Counted from the stretch's first letter, positions 32,792 to 42,981 are shown. The stretch: 64,000 nucleotides of DNA from Dysgonomonas mossii DSM 22836 (GCF_000213575.1 NZ_GL892006.1:82614-146613), one strand, 5' to 3'. A program made the numbers and translations. The notes: generated by a model not told the origin, from the sequence alone.

Positions 32792-34075
32792 ATGAAAATA
32801 AGCTACTTCAAACAAGCCATAAGAACAATTAAGGACAATCCTTATTCGGCTTTTATATCCATCATGGGTGTTGCTCTTTCTATCGGCATAATTATATCGT
32901 TACTTGTTGCCATACGAGCTAAAACAATGGATATTGAACCGGAGACCAACCGCTCGCGATCTTTATATGTAAAATGGGTTGGGGTGAAAGAAAAAAACAC
33001 AGGAAATTTTGTCATTAACGGTTTTATGTCTTTAAAAACAATCAAGGAGTGCTTTCAGTCATTAAAAACACCCGAAGCTGTTACCATATCATCATTTATT
33101 CATTCTCATCTGGCTACTTTACCGGGAGGAGGCAATCAGAAAAGATGTTATGTATTGTATACAGATGATGTTTTCTGGAAAGCATTTGACTTTAAGTTCA
33201 TTGATGGAAAGGGATATAATAAAGAAGATTTCGATTCGGGTATAAGGAAAATCGTTATCAGTGAAAAATTGGCACGCACAATTTTTGGAAGCATAAAAAA
33301 TGTGGTAGGAAAACAAATGCAGCTAAACTTTATTACATACACAGTATCTGGCATAGTAGAAGATCTCTCACCGATAACGGTAGCCACTTATGCTCATGCA
33401 TGGATTCCCCTCACATCTATACACAAAACACAAAGTGCAGATATGGAAGGAATAACAGGGATGTATAAATGTCAGATTATAGCGCATTCTTCGAAAGATT
33501 TTGATGCCATACGTACAGAAACAAATCAACAGGTGAGCCGCTATAATACCACATTAGCCAACTATAGTGTAGAGTTTTACGGACAACCGGACACCCGGTA
33601 TGTAGAGGATCATCGGTTTGGACCGGGATATCCCGATATGCAAAGGTCATATTTATCGGATATCGGATTTATATTGATCCTTCTAATTGTACCCGCCATT
33701 AATTTATCTGGTCTCACATTGTTTCGCATGAGAAGAAGAATCGTCGAATTGGGAGTTCGAAAGGCATACGGTGCTACTAGAAAAACCCTCATCTGGCAAG
33801 TATTGAGCGAACAAATGGTATATTCTCTTATTGGCGGCGGTTTAGGTTTATTACTATCATTCATTACAGTTCATTTTATAAGCGACTATGGTTTTAATTA
33901 TAATAATTACTTTGGTTTGGATATTGAGCCTCATTTTAACCCTTCTGTTTTTATAACTCCGGGTACCTTTCTTTTGACGTTTATCTTCTGTGTAATTATA
34001 AACCTTTTAAGTGCAGGAATACCCGCATGGAGAGTGTCATCTGCATCGATTGTTAAATCTTTAAGAGAAGACTAA
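32792..34075 (+). CDS. FtsX/MacB-type ABC permease, paralogue A1
   Basis: A 427-residue permease. TM1 lies near residues 18-42 (FISIMGVALSIGIIISLLVAI), then a ~240-residue periplasmic MacB_PCD domain, then three C-terminal TM segments around the FtsX motif GVRKAYGATRKTLIWQVLSEQ (near 325-345). It closely resembles the permease two genes on (YFKQA start, AYRASKAAIVDSL-like end), while the gene between resembles the fourth. The start codon is 31 bp after the ATPase. Confidence 0.92.
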   Translation: MKISYFKQAIRTIKDNPYSAFISIMGVALSIGIIISLLVAIRAKTMDIEPETNRSRSLYVKWVGVKEKNTGNFVINGFMSLKTIKECFQSLKTPEAVTISSFIHSHLATLPGGGNQKRCYVLYTDDVFWKAFDFKFIDGKGYNKEDFDSGIRKIVISEKLARTIFGSIKNVVGKQMQLNFITYTVSGIVEDLSPITVATYAHAWIPLTSIHKTQSADMEGITGMYKCQIIAHSSKDFDAIRTETNQQVSRYNTTLANYSVEFYGQPDTRYVEDHRFGPGYPDMQRSYLSDIGFILILLIVPAINLSGLTLFRMRRRIVELGVRKAYGATRKTLIWQVLSEQMVYSLIGGGLGLLLSFITVHFISDYGFNYNNYFGLDIEPHFNPSVFITPGTFLLTFIFCVIINLLSAGIPAWRVSSASIVKSLRED

Positions 34076-34079
34076 AGCT

Positions 34080-35333
34080 ATGTTGAAACAAATTTTCAAG
34101 ATAATAATTAATCAGCGCAAAAGTAATTATTGGATACTAGCCGAATTACTCTTTGTTTCGATATGTCTTTGGTATATAGTTGACTATATGGCGGTGCTGA
34201 GATCAGTTAGAAATATACCCTTCGGTTATAATATAGAAAACACTTATCGCATCGATTTGAATGAACGCCTTGAAGACAGTGAAAATTATATCTCTCCCGA
34301 TGAAAAAACAACGACTAGCGGAGAAGATCTATTAAGCATAATGGAGCTGATACGTCAGTATCCACCGATAGAATCAGTATCGCTGTCTATAGCGTCACAG
34401 CCTTATGCGGCTACACCTTATAGTCAGGCATATTATAAAAAACTGTCTTATAATAAAATGGGTGTATCAGCTCAGGAATATAAAGTTACCCCTTCTTTTT
34501 TTGACGTTTTTAAAACACAATCTATCACTCAAAAAGATTTAAAACAAGCGTTGAATAGGCATTCTGTGATAATATCTGCAAATGCTGCAACTGAGTTATT
34601 AAAGGGAGAGGAAGCTATTGGCAAGAATATCATTGTAGGAGAGAATGGCGAAGAAAAACAGATTACAGGGGAGTATGTACCTGTAAGATGGACTGAATAC
34701 TTTAAAGCTAACCCCTCATTCTATACACTTTTGTCTGAGGAGGAAATCATAAAGAATGTAAACTCTGACAACCTATCTCAAATTGAGCTGTGTATACGTG
34801 TGAAACCGGACATAAAAGATGATTTCATCGACAAATTTATAAAAGATATGGCATCTAAGATTATGGTTGGTAATATTTATCTGATGGATGTACGCCCAAG
34901 TTCCTATATCAGAAAGGCTGCAGTAGGGCCTGAAGAGAGTACGATGTTCGTCAGAACTTTTCTTTTAGGATTTCTTCTTATCAATATTTTTTTAGGTGTA
35001 TCGGGTGTATTCGGTCTTCGTACACAGCAACGAAAAAGTGAACTCGGACTACGTATCGCCTTAGGCTCATCAAAAATTAAACTCCAACTGCTGGTTATCA
35101 CAGAAGGTCTGTTATTACTATCTGCAGTCATGATACCTACTATAATTATAGCGCTCAATTTCGGACTATTTGAACTTGTACATCTCGATTGGGTAGCATT
35201 CACTTTTTTACGCTTTATAATCGGCATATCGATCACCTATTCTATTATGGCTCTAATAATCCTTGTTGGTGTATGGTATCCGGCATACAGGGCTACAAAA
35301 ACAAATCCGACAGAAGTATTGCGAAACGAATAA
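34080..35333 (+). CDS. FtsX/MacB-type ABC permease, paralogue B1
   Basis: 417 residues, same fold: TM1 near 18-38 (WILAELLFVSICLWYIVDYM), periplasmic domain, C-terminal TM triple with ELGLRIALGSSKIKLQLLVITEG. The N-terminus MLKQIFKIIINQRKSNYWIL is close to that of B2 and unlike A1/A2. It starts 4 bp after A1. A and B probably pair into one heteromeric permease. Confidence 0.92.
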   Translation: MLKQIFKIIINQRKSNYWILAELLFVSICLWYIVDYMAVLRSVRNIPFGYNIENTYRIDLNERLEDSENYISPDEKTTTSGEDLLSIMELIRQYPPIESVSLSIASQPYAATPYSQAYYKKLSYNKMGVSAQEYKVTPSFFDVFKTQSITQKDLKQALNRHSVIISANAATELLKGEEAIGKNIIVGENGEEKQITGEYVPVRWTEYFKANPSFYTLLSEEEIIKNVNSDNLSQIELCIRVKPDIKDDFIDKFIKDMASKIMVGNIYLMDVRPSSYIRKAAVGPEESTMFVRTFLLGFLLINIFLGVSGVFGLRTQQRKSELGLRIALGSSKIKLQLLVITEGLLLLSAVMIPTIIIALNFGLFELVHLDWVAFTFLRFIIGISITYSIMALIILVGVWYPAYRATKTNPTEVLRNE

Positions 35334-35359
35334 GAATTTTGAATAAAACAGAATAATAT

Positions 35360-36619
35360 ATGTATAAAGTATATTTCAAACAGGCTTTGGGAATGCTGAA
35401 ACAAAACAAGTTTATCAGCATAATCACTATCACAGGTACAGCATTGGCTATAATGATGGTTATGGTCATCATAGTGACCGACTCCATTAAGCATGTAGAT
35501 ATAGCACCTGAAGTAAACAGAAGTAAGACCTTCTATGTGAAACGCTATACCAAAAAGAGTAAGGATCAAACTAAAAGCAGGATATGGCAAAGTACAATCA
35601 GCTACGAATTGTATAAAAATTACCTCTCGGAATTTAAAACGCCCGAATATACTACTGCTGTTGACAAAGCATGGAATGGCAATCAGTTTATGGTAAAAAA
35701 GGAGAATGCGAACGAACGTTTCTTATCGGAGATCAAAATGGTAGACGCTAGTTACTGGAAAGTACTATCCTTTACTTTTCTGGATGGAAAACCATTTACA
35801 GAAGAAGACTTTAAATCGGGCATACGCAATGCTGTGATATCCCAAAATCTTGCAAAAAAAGTGTTTGGGAACAATGAAGCTTTAGGCAAAAATATAGAAA
35901 TAGACTTTAAGCTATACAAAGTGATCGGTATTATAAAAGACGTGCCCCAGACCTTTACATACGGATACGGAGAAGCGTATATACCATATACCTCGAAGAA
36001 TGGGTACAACAACAGGAGCTATCACATTCTATACCTATTGAGGGATAAAAAAGACGCAACAGCATTAACGGAGGAAATACAGAAAGCTCAACGAAAATTT
36101 GATAGTGGCGACCCCGAAAACAATATAACGTTTCATGGGCCTTACAATCAGAGACAACTATTAATGCAAGAAACCAGGGATATGAAACCGGATGAAAAAA
36201 CAGCCAATAGAAAAATGATATTCATTTTTACCGTTTTACTTCTCATTCCGGCAGTTAACCTATCCAGCTTTAGCATGTCTCAAATAAAAAGACGAATCGA
36301 AGAAATAGGAGTAAGAAAAGCTTTCGGAGCGAAAAAATATATAATACTGATTCAGATTTTGTTCGAAAATCTAATTACAACTTTCATAGGAGGTATTATA
36401 GGATTGATATTGTCATACTTCATTGTAATGTGGCTCAAAAGCTGGCTACTCGATGTAGGGGCAGAGAGTGCTATACCAATTCATGCTTTGATATCATACC
36501 CTGTATTGATCGGTGTATTCTTAGCATGCTTTGTGCTCAACCTTCTTTCGGCAGGCATACCGGCATACAGAGCGTCAAAAGCAGCCATAGTTGATTCTTT
36601 GAACAAAAAAAACATGTAA
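35360..36619 (+). CDS. FtsX/MacB-type ABC permease, paralogue A2
   Basis: 419 residues; TM1 near 18-40 (FISIITITGTALAIMMVMVII), MacB_PCD periplasmic domain, and C-terminal TM triple with EIGVRKAFGAKKYIILIQILFEN. It aligns with A1 end to end by eye, including the FxDGKxFxxEDFxSGIRxxVIS stretch in the periplasmic domain. This indicates duplication of a permease pair. Confidence 0.92.
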   Translation: MYKVYFKQALGMLKQNKFISIITITGTALAIMMVMVIIVTDSIKHVDIAPEVNRSKTFYVKRYTKKSKDQTKSRIWQSTISYELYKNYLSEFKTPEYTTAVDKAWNGNQFMVKKENANERFLSEIKMVDASYWKVLSFTFLDGKPFTEEDFKSGIRNAVISQNLAKKVFGNNEALGKNIEIDFKLYKVIGIIKDVPQTFTYGYGEAYIPYTSKNGYNNRSYHILYLLRDKKDATALTEEIQKAQRKFDSGDPENNITFHGPYNQRQLLMQETRDMKPDEKTANRKMIFIFTVLLLIPAVNLSSFSMSQIKRRIEEIGVRKAFGAKKYIILIQILFENLITTFIGGIIGLILSYFIVMWLKSWLLDVGAESAIPIHALISYPVLIGVFLACFVLNLLSAGIPAYRASKAAIVDSLNKKNM

Positions 36620-36623
36620 CAAT

Positions 36624-37880
36624 ATGATAAAGCAAATTTTTAAAATAATATGGAGTGAGCGAAAAATCAACGTTTGGATATTGTTCGAGCTCGTATTGGT
36701 CTTTTGCATCCTTTGGTTTTGTGTAGATTATATCTATTTTTTCACAAAACGTTACTTAGAGCCGACAGGCTATAATGTAGAACACGTTTACAACATCAAT
36801 ATGGGTATAAAAGAAGAAGGTCATGTACTTATAAATAATGGAACGGATGCTCAAAAAGATTCATTAGTCAACATCGTATGGACTATCGTAGATCGTATAA
36901 AGAAATATCCTGATATAGAATATATAAGTCTCTCTTCGGCTGCTGTTCCCTATTCGGGTTCATTTATGAGCAATAAAGCCTCTTTGGATACAATGGTTGA
37001 TTACATTCAGTTCAAATCGGTTAGTCCTGACTATTTCAATGTTTTTAAAATCAACTTGCAACAAGGACAAGTAGAGAGCTGGAATAGCACGGATAATATA
37101 GTTATCAGCGGTAATAAAGATAATCAATTTTTGAAGCACGATGCCAAACAAATAAAATCGCTCGTAACCGGAGATAACGAAAACAAACAAGTAATAGGAG
37201 TTGCAGCATCTTCCAAGAGGAGTGAGTTTGACGAACACAATCCAATAGTTTACACATTATTATCCACAAACGACAGGGAAACAGTCTATTTTGATGGAAT
37301 CGAAATTTGTGTACGGGTAAAAGCCGAAGCCGATAAAAATTTCATTGAACGATTTACAAAAGATATGCAAGAACAAATTGCGATGGATCCTTATTTTTTA
37401 TCGTCTGTGACATCTATCAGTGATCTTAGAAAAGACTTTATGAAATGGAACAAATACGATAATAACTTCAAAAGTATCTTTTCTATATCATCGTTCCTTT
37501 TCATAAATATCTTTCTTGCTGTGGTAGGCACATTCTGGTTTAGGATACAGACCCGACGTAATGAAATTGGATTGAGAGTAGCTGTAGGATCAACCCGAAT
37601 GAATATAAAAGCTTTATTCATTCTCGAAACTCTCTTCTTATTGCTATTAGCCAGTCTTATAGCCACGCCGATATGCATAAACATCGCTTTGGCGGATATT
37701 CTAAGAGATATTGGCGTACCATCCATAGATAGAGGTGAAGAGCCAATACAGATAAGCCAATATTTTATCAATTATTTATTTACTGCTTTGATCCTGATCA
37801 CAATATCAATATCGGCAGTACTTTATCCATCGTGGAGGGCATCAAGGATACAACCGGCAGAAGCTCTGCGAGACGAATAA
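36624..37880 (+). CDS. FtsX/MacB-type ABC permease, paralogue B2
   Basis: 418 residues; TM1 near 18-40 (WILFELVLVFCILWFCVDYI), periplasmic domain and C-terminal triple with EIGLRVAVGSTRMNIKALFILE. The MIKQIFKIIWSERKINVWIL start mirrors B1. It begins 4 bp after A2, just as B1 follows A1. Confidence 0.92.
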   Translation: MIKQIFKIIWSERKINVWILFELVLVFCILWFCVDYIYFFTKRYLEPTGYNVEHVYNINMGIKEEGHVLINNGTDAQKDSLVNIVWTIVDRIKKYPDIEYISLSSAAVPYSGSFMSNKASLDTMVDYIQFKSVSPDYFNVFKINLQQGQVESWNSTDNIVISGNKDNQFLKHDAKQIKSLVTGDNENKQVIGVAASSKRSEFDEHNPIVYTLLSTNDRETVYFDGIEICVRVKAEADKNFIERFTKDMQEQIAMDPYFLSSVTSISDLRKDFMKWNKYDNNFKSIFSISSFLFINIFLAVVGTFWFRIQTRRNEIGLRVAVGSTRMNIKALFILETLFLLLLASLIATPICINIALADILRDIGVPSIDRGEEPIQISQYFINYLFTALILITISISAVLYPSWRASRIQPAEALRDE

Positions 37881-37901
37881 AACAGAAACAAAACAAAGAG
37901 T

Positions 37902-39383
37902 ATGAAAAAGATTTTTTCCTCTATACTATTGCTGGCTTTATTTACAGGTTTGAGGGCACAGGATACGATTACAGTAAATCTTCCTGATGCTATTCAACGA
38001 AGTGTCTCTATTTCGGTAGATGCTGTTGTAGCCCGCAACCAATTTAAATCAAGTTATTGGGGATATAGAACATATAAAGCCGAATTGTTGCCCGAAGTAA
38101 CACTAAATACTACCCTGCCCTACTATTCTAAATCATACAATCCATTTCAGAATTCGGACGGAACATACACATTTGTTAGCAACGACTATAGTAAAATAGA
38201 CGCAGGAATATCCATATCCCAAAATATCCCATTAACAGGTGCTACACTCTCCGTAGAAAGCAGTTTTCAAAGATTAGAGCAATACGGAGGCAACGGTTCT
38301 ACAAGGTATATGGCAATTCCCGGATCGATAACACTCCAACAACCTATTTTTGGGTTCAACCGTGTGAAATGGTTACAAAAAATAGAGCCGGTAAAGTATC
38401 AGGGAGCAAAACAGCAATTGGTCGCAGATATGGAAGATGTATCTAATACCGCAATCCAATACTATTTCAATTTGCTCTTGGGACAAATAAATATGGAAAT
38501 AGCACAGCAAAATCTAAAAAACACAGAGAAGCTCTATACGATAGCCGAAGCAAGAAGAAAAATAGGACAAATTTCAGAAAATGATTTATTGCAACTGAAA
38601 GTCTCATTACTAAAAGCGGAGTCATACCTCACAGATGCGCAAGCCTCTTTAAGTTCAAGAATGTTTCAGTTGCGTTCCTTCCTTGGGTATGGAGAAGACA
38701 TTATCATTAAGCCCGCTATACCGGAAGGGCTTCTAAGTAGAATGCCGATTTTGTCTTATCCGCAGGTGGTAACATTGGCACGAGAAAACAACCCCTTTAC
38801 GCAGAATATCCAGAAAAGAATGCTGGAAGCGTCTCGCGATGTAAGCCAGGCAAAAGCAGACCGTTGGAATGCGACATTGTTTGTTTCATTTGGAATGTCG
38901 GGACAGGAAGACCGTTTTGCGCAAGCCTTCAACAGCAACAACTGGAGAAACAACCAAGTCGTTAATGTTGGTATCAAAATACCGATCTTGGATTGGGGCA
39001 AAAGCAAAGGAAAAGTAAAAATAGCTGAAGCTAATCGTGAAGTGGAAAACTCTAAGATAGAAAAAGAGCAAATAGATTTCAATCAAAATGTATATCTTCG
39101 TGTACAGAACTTTAATAGTCAGTCGAAGCAATTGGAACTGGCAAAAGAAACAGATATAATTGCACAGCAACGTTACAATACCTCTATCGAAGCGTTTGTA
39201 TTAGGTAAAATTGATGTATTAAACCTGAACGATTCCCAATCTTCGAAAGATGAAGCCAGACGTAATTATATCGAACAGATGTATCTGCTATGGTCATATT
39301 ATTATCAGATAAGAAGTCTGACCTTGTACGATTTCTTAAGCAATAAAGAAATATCTGCTGATTACGATAAGATTGTTGATTAA
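37902..39383 (+). CDS. TolC-family outer-membrane channel
   Basis: A 493-residue outer-membrane factor with signal peptide (MKKIFSSILLLALFTGLRAQ). Two repeats of long helices alternate with short barrel strands, as in TolC (for example LQQPIFGFNRVKWLQKIEPVKYQ and the mirror VNVGIKIPILDWGKSKGKVKIAEA). It provides the exit duct for the adaptor and permeases. Start is 21 bp after B2. Confidence 0.92.
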   Translation: MKKIFSSILLLALFTGLRAQDTITVNLPDAIQRSVSISVDAVVARNQFKSSYWGYRTYKAELLPEVTLNTTLPYYSKSYNPFQNSDGTYTFVSNDYSKIDAGISISQNIPLTGATLSVESSFQRLEQYGGNGSTRYMAIPGSITLQQPIFGFNRVKWLQKIEPVKYQGAKQQLVADMEDVSNTAIQYYFNLLLGQINMEIAQQNLKNTEKLYTIAEARRKIGQISENDLLQLKVSLLKAESYLTDAQASLSSRMFQLRSFLGYGEDIIIKPAIPEGLLSRMPILSYPQVVTLARENNPFTQNIQKRMLEASRDVSQAKADRWNATLFVSFGMSGQEDRFAQAFNSNNWRNNQVVNVGIKIPILDWGKSKGKVKIAEANREVENSKIEKEQIDFNQNVYLRVQNFNSQSKQLELAKETDIIAQQRYNTSIEAFVLGKIDVLNLNDSQSSKDEARRNYIEQMYLLWSYYYQIRSLTLYDFLSNKEISADYDKIVD

Positions 39384-39424
39384 CTTCAAAATCATTATTT
39401 TTATCCACTAGAACGAAAATTTTT

Positions 39425-40792
39425 ATGATACTGATCTGTGACGACGATGCTGCTATACGTTCATCCCTTTCTTTAGTATTAAAAAGGGCCGGATATGAAA
39501 CAGCTAGTGCAACATCCCCTCAAGAGGCAATAGCTTTTGTAAAAGCAACGTCTCCCGATCTTATACTGATGGATATGAATTATACCAAAGGGACAAGCGG
39601 AGAAGAAGGTCTTACTTTACTGAAGCAAGTAAAAATTTATTATCCTCACGTACCTGTTATACTTATTACGGCATGGGGATCGATCAACCTTGCAGTAAGG
39701 GGGATACAAGCCGGAGCTTTTGATTTTGTCACTAAGCCTTGGAACAATATGGCGTTACTGAACACCATTCAGACAGCTATACAGTTAAAGGAGGGAAGTG
39801 AAAAAGAGGCAGCCGGAAACAATTCACAGATCAGTAGCGACGAAGCTTTCCGAAATGATAAAATCATAGGCAAATCTCCCCTCTTACAAAATGTATTCAA
39901 TACAATTTCACGGGTAGCCAAAACAAATGCCTCTATCCTTATTACAGGCGAAAGTGGTACAGGAAAAGAACTTATAGCTGAGGCTATTCACGAGAACAGC
40001 GACAGAAAGAAGAATCCTTTTGTGAAGGTAAACCTAGGGGGTATTTCACAATCTCTTTTCGAAAGTGAAATGTTTGGTCATAAAAAAGGAGCATTTACCG
40101 ATGCTCATTATGACAGAATTGGTCGCTTCGAATTAGCAAATAAAGGAAGTATATTCCTCGATGAAATAGGAGAATTAGATGCGGCATGTCAGGTGAAATT
40201 ATTAAGGGTGTTGCAGGATAAAACGTTTGAATCGTTAGGTGACAGCAAGCAAAAGCAAGTTGATGTACGTGTCATTAGTGCAACCAATCGCAATCTTGCC
40301 GACATGGTCTCTAAAGGCACATTCAGAGAAGACCTGTTCTATCGGATCAACCTTATCACAATAAGAGTTCCGGCTTTGCGTGAGCGGATAGATGACATTC
40401 CACTACTTGTAAAACATTTCGCAAAAAAACAAGTCGAAATAAACGGATTAGAAAATATTGAATTTACATCAGAAGCAATCAGCTTCTTGAAAAGATTACC
40501 ATATCCCGGAAATATAAGAGAATTAAAAAATCTGGTAGACAGAGTTATTCTCGTCTCAGGTAAAAACATACTTACCGATAGCGATTTCAAAGATCAATAT
40601 ATAGCAATCCCCAATTCATCGTCTACACTCCCCGACTCTATCTATCCTTTAGACGAATTGGAGAAAAAGATGATAGAAAAAGCAATGGAACTATATGGTG
40701 GTAATCTCTCGAAGGTGGCAACAGCACTAGGTGTAAGCAGACAAGCATTATACAGAAGGCTGGAGAAATATGGAATAAGCACAAATGATTAG
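39425..40792 (+). CDS. NtrC-family sigma-54-dependent response regulator
   Basis: 455 residues in three parts. A receiver domain (1-120) has the acidic pocket D6-D8, phosphoacceptor Asp50 (LILMDMN), Thr near 83 (LITAWG) and Lys near 103. The AAA+ domain has Walker A GESGTGKE (near 178), the sigma-54 contact loop GAFTDA (near 222) and Walker B SIFLDEIGEL. A Fis-type HTH ends the protein (LSKVATALGVSRQALYRRL, near 430-450). It should activate a sigma-54 promoter, and the exporter operon in which it lies has one upstream. The kinase gene starts 5 bp later. Confidence 0.95.
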   Translation: MILICDDDAAIRSSLSLVLKRAGYETASATSPQEAIAFVKATSPDLILMDMNYTKGTSGEEGLTLLKQVKIYYPHVPVILITAWGSINLAVRGIQAGAFDFVTKPWNNMALLNTIQTAIQLKEGSEKEAAGNNSQISSDEAFRNDKIIGKSPLLQNVFNTISRVAKTNASILITGESGTGKELIAEAIHENSDRKKNPFVKVNLGGISQSLFESEMFGHKKGAFTDAHYDRIGRFELANKGSIFLDEIGELDAACQVKLLRVLQDKTFESLGDSKQKQVDVRVISATNRNLADMVSKGTFREDLFYRINLITIRVPALRERIDDIPLLVKHFAKKQVEINGLENIEFTSEAISFLKRLPYPGNIRELKNLVDRVILVSGKNILTDSDFKDQYIAIPNSSSTLPDSIYPLDELEKKMIEKAMELYGGNLSKVATALGVSRQALYRRLEKYGISTND

Positions 40793-40797
40793 GGGCT

Positions 40798-42096
40798 ATG
40801 AAATCAAAAATCTTATTCTGGATATTAGCCGTTCTTGTTTTTGGCTCTCTATTGACTGTAGGGTTTGTTTTTTTTAGAACAGACTTATATAAATTTCTAC
40901 TTATAGAAGGAATCGCTATCCTTGCTATTATATTTTTTATCACCCTTTACTACCGACTTATAAAACCATACCAGATTATTAGCGATGGTATGGAACTACT
41001 AAAAGAACAGGATTTTTCGACTCGTCTGCGTCCCGTTTCCGATAGCGAAGCCAACAAGCTGATTGAGATTTTCAATAAGATGATGGATCAATTGAAAGAC
41101 GAAAGGCTGCAAGTGAGAGAGAAAAATCATTTTCTTGATTTGCTTATACAAGCATCCCCACAGGGGGTTATCATTTTAGATTTTGATGATAAAATCACAG
41201 AGGTTAACCCATCCGGACTACGGCTGTTGAGTATAAACAATATCAATGACGTAAAAAACAAAAAGCTGGATGAATCGGGAATAAATATAGGAGATCAACT
41301 AAGCAAACTAAAGCAAGGAGAAGATGTAGTGATACGCAGTTCGGGTATAACAATGTATCGTTGTTCCCGCTCTTCGTTTATAGACAGAGGGTTTGCGCAT
41401 CCTTTTATCCTCATCGAAGAGTTGACACATGAACTATTGAAGATTGAGAAAAAATCATACGAAGGCATTATCCGTATGATGGCACATGAAGTAAACAATT
41501 CGGTGGGTGCAGTAAGTTCTACCCTTAATGTTATCTCGGATATATTACAGCAGAATGAAAACAGCGAATTGATCGATGTTTTACCAGCTGTAGATGCATC
41601 ATTCGATAGATGTAAGCATTTGGGACATTTTATCAGCAATTTTGCCGAAGTTGTAAAAATCCCTGAACCGTCGGTATCCGATGTAAGCATAAATGAATTG
41701 GCACGGTCTGTAGAATCTCTCTCCCGAGCAGAATGCTTAAAAAGAAATATAAATCTTAATTTGAATCTGACTACCGAAAAAGACTTAGCATGTATCGACA
41801 GTATACAGTTCGAACAAGTACTCGTCAATATTGTAAAAAATGCCTACGAAGCAATAGATAAAAATGGAGATATAAATATCATCACTACCTCACAGCCTCT
41901 TTCCATCACCATTGAAGATAATGGGCCGGATATACCGGAAGAAACAAAACAAAAACTATTCACACCTTTCTTTACTACCAAGCAAACAGGTCAGGGAATC
42001 GGTTTAATGTTTGTTCGTGAAGTCTTGCTTAATCATAATTGCAAATTTGATTTGAAATCGGAAAATGGCCGGACAAAATTCGAGATCTTTTTCTAA
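40798..42096 (+). CDS. Sensor histidine kinase of the exporter operon
   Basis: 432 residues. Two TM helices near 5-25 and 31-50 are separated by only a few residues, so there is almost no periplasmic sensor loop and the signal is probably read in the membrane. HAMP-like and PAS-like segments follow (near 55-210). The H-box MMAHEVNNSVGAVSS has phospho-accepting His230. The HATPase domain has N-box VNIVKNAYEAI, G1 EDNGPDIP and G2 GQGIGLMFVREVL. Two TMs with no large loop resemble intramembrane-sensing kinases that watch for cell-envelope damage or antimicrobial peptides (inference). Confidence 0.92.
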   Translation: MKSKILFWILAVLVFGSLLTVGFVFFRTDLYKFLLIEGIAILAIIFFITLYYRLIKPYQIISDGMELLKEQDFSTRLRPVSDSEANKLIEIFNKMMDQLKDERLQVREKNHFLDLLIQASPQGVIILDFDDKITEVNPSGLRLLSINNINDVKNKKLDESGINIGDQLSKLKQGEDVVIRSSGITMYRCSRSSFIDRGFAHPFILIEELTHELLKIEKKSYEGIIRMMAHEVNNSVGAVSSTLNVISDILQQNENSELIDVLPAVDASFDRCKHLGHFISNFAEVVKIPEPSVSDVSINELARSVESLSRAECLKRNINLNLNLTTEKDLACIDSIQFEQVLVNIVKNAYEAIDKNGDINIITTSQPLSITIEDNGPDIPEETKQKLFTPFFTTKQTGQGIGLMFVREVLLNHNCKFDLKSENGRTKFEIFF

Positions 42097-42131
42097 CAAC
42101 AGCCATTTGTATTTTTATTAGAGAGAAACTA

Positions 42132-42875
42132 TCACATCGTATCCTTGATATCGGGAGAAATAAAACTATATAAAATAGGAGCATTATACTCTTTGCCCTC
42201 TTTTCGTTCGTCCAGTTGAATAACAAATCCTTCCTGAAGTATTTTTCGTTGAAAGTTGCGCCTGTCAAGCTTCTTGTTTAAAAATATTTCATGAATCTTT
42301 CTCAATTCGGTCATCATGAATTTCTCGGGAAGCAGCTCATATCCGATTGGTATTATTGGCATTAAAAGTTTGATTGACTCTTGTGCTTTTTTTATAATAA
42401 GCTCATGGTCTGAATACATAGCAGGCAATTTATTTATATCATACCAATGCAATTGCTTTTTTTCGGATACAAAGTCATTTACCTCATCATACCTCACCAA
42501 AGCAAAGTAGCCCATTGTTATAAATCGCCTTAACAGCCATTTACCATCATTCCTTACCGAGCTATATTGAGCTACATAGTCTAAGTTTTGTTTCATGATA
42601 GTTCTGTTGGGATCACTAAACAATGCAAATTGCTTTAGGAAAATATTGCTCAACCCGGTATACAGTTCTAGTATCCTGTGTGCCGCTTGATCTGCACTTT
42701 CGTCATTAAAAACAAAACCGCCTAATAGAGCCTTATAATTGTTTATGCCAAAATCTCTCAGCAGAACTTTTATTTTTCCCTTGTGAAAAGCTATTATAAC
42801 ACAATCTACCGAAAAGCCTGGGTGTGAGTTCTCTGCGGTATGATCTTCATACGTCAACTTCGTTAAATCCTTCAT
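42132..42875 (-). CDS. NrtR-like transcriptional regulator (degenerate Nudix + winged HTH)
   Basis: 247 residues: an N-terminal Nudix-like domain (about 20-150) and a C-terminal winged-helix region (LMTELRKIHEIFLNKKLDRRNFQRKIL). The Nudix box is degenerate: GGFVFNDE is kept, but the REUxEE portion reads RILELYTG with a single Glu, so catalysis is unlikely and the domain should be a sensor. Such regulators include NrtR (ADP-ribose) and the arabinose regulator AraR of Bacteroidota. Its divergence from a GH3 glycosidase across twin palindromes suggests it controls that gene with a sugar-related effector (inference). Confidence 0.85.
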   Translation of the reverse strand: MKDLTKLTYEDHTAENSHPGFSVDCVIIAFHKGKIKVLLRDFGINNYKALLGGFVFNDESADQAAHRILELYTGLSNIFLKQFALFSDPNRTIMKQNLDYVAQYSSVRNDGKWLLRRFITMGYFALVRYDEVNDFVSEKKQLHWYDINKLPAMYSDHELIIKKAQESIKLLMPIIPIGYELLPEKFMMTELRKIHEIFLNKKLDRRNFQRKILQEGFVIQLDERKEGKEYNAPILYSFISPDIKDTM

Positions 42876-42913
42876 AATCTAGGTATCTATATCCTATTAA
42901 AATGATGAGTCAG

Positions 42914-42921
42914 CAAAATTA
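42914..42921 (-). promoter_or_regulatory. -7 promoter box for the NrtR-like gene (TAATTTTG)
   Basis: Exact TAnnTTTG on the minus strand, 39 bp before the ATG at 42875. Confidence 0.45.
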
Positions 42922-42981
42922 GAGAATATATTCCGAATAAAAATATGTTTACTAAAGCCAAATTGTGTTATTAAACATAAT

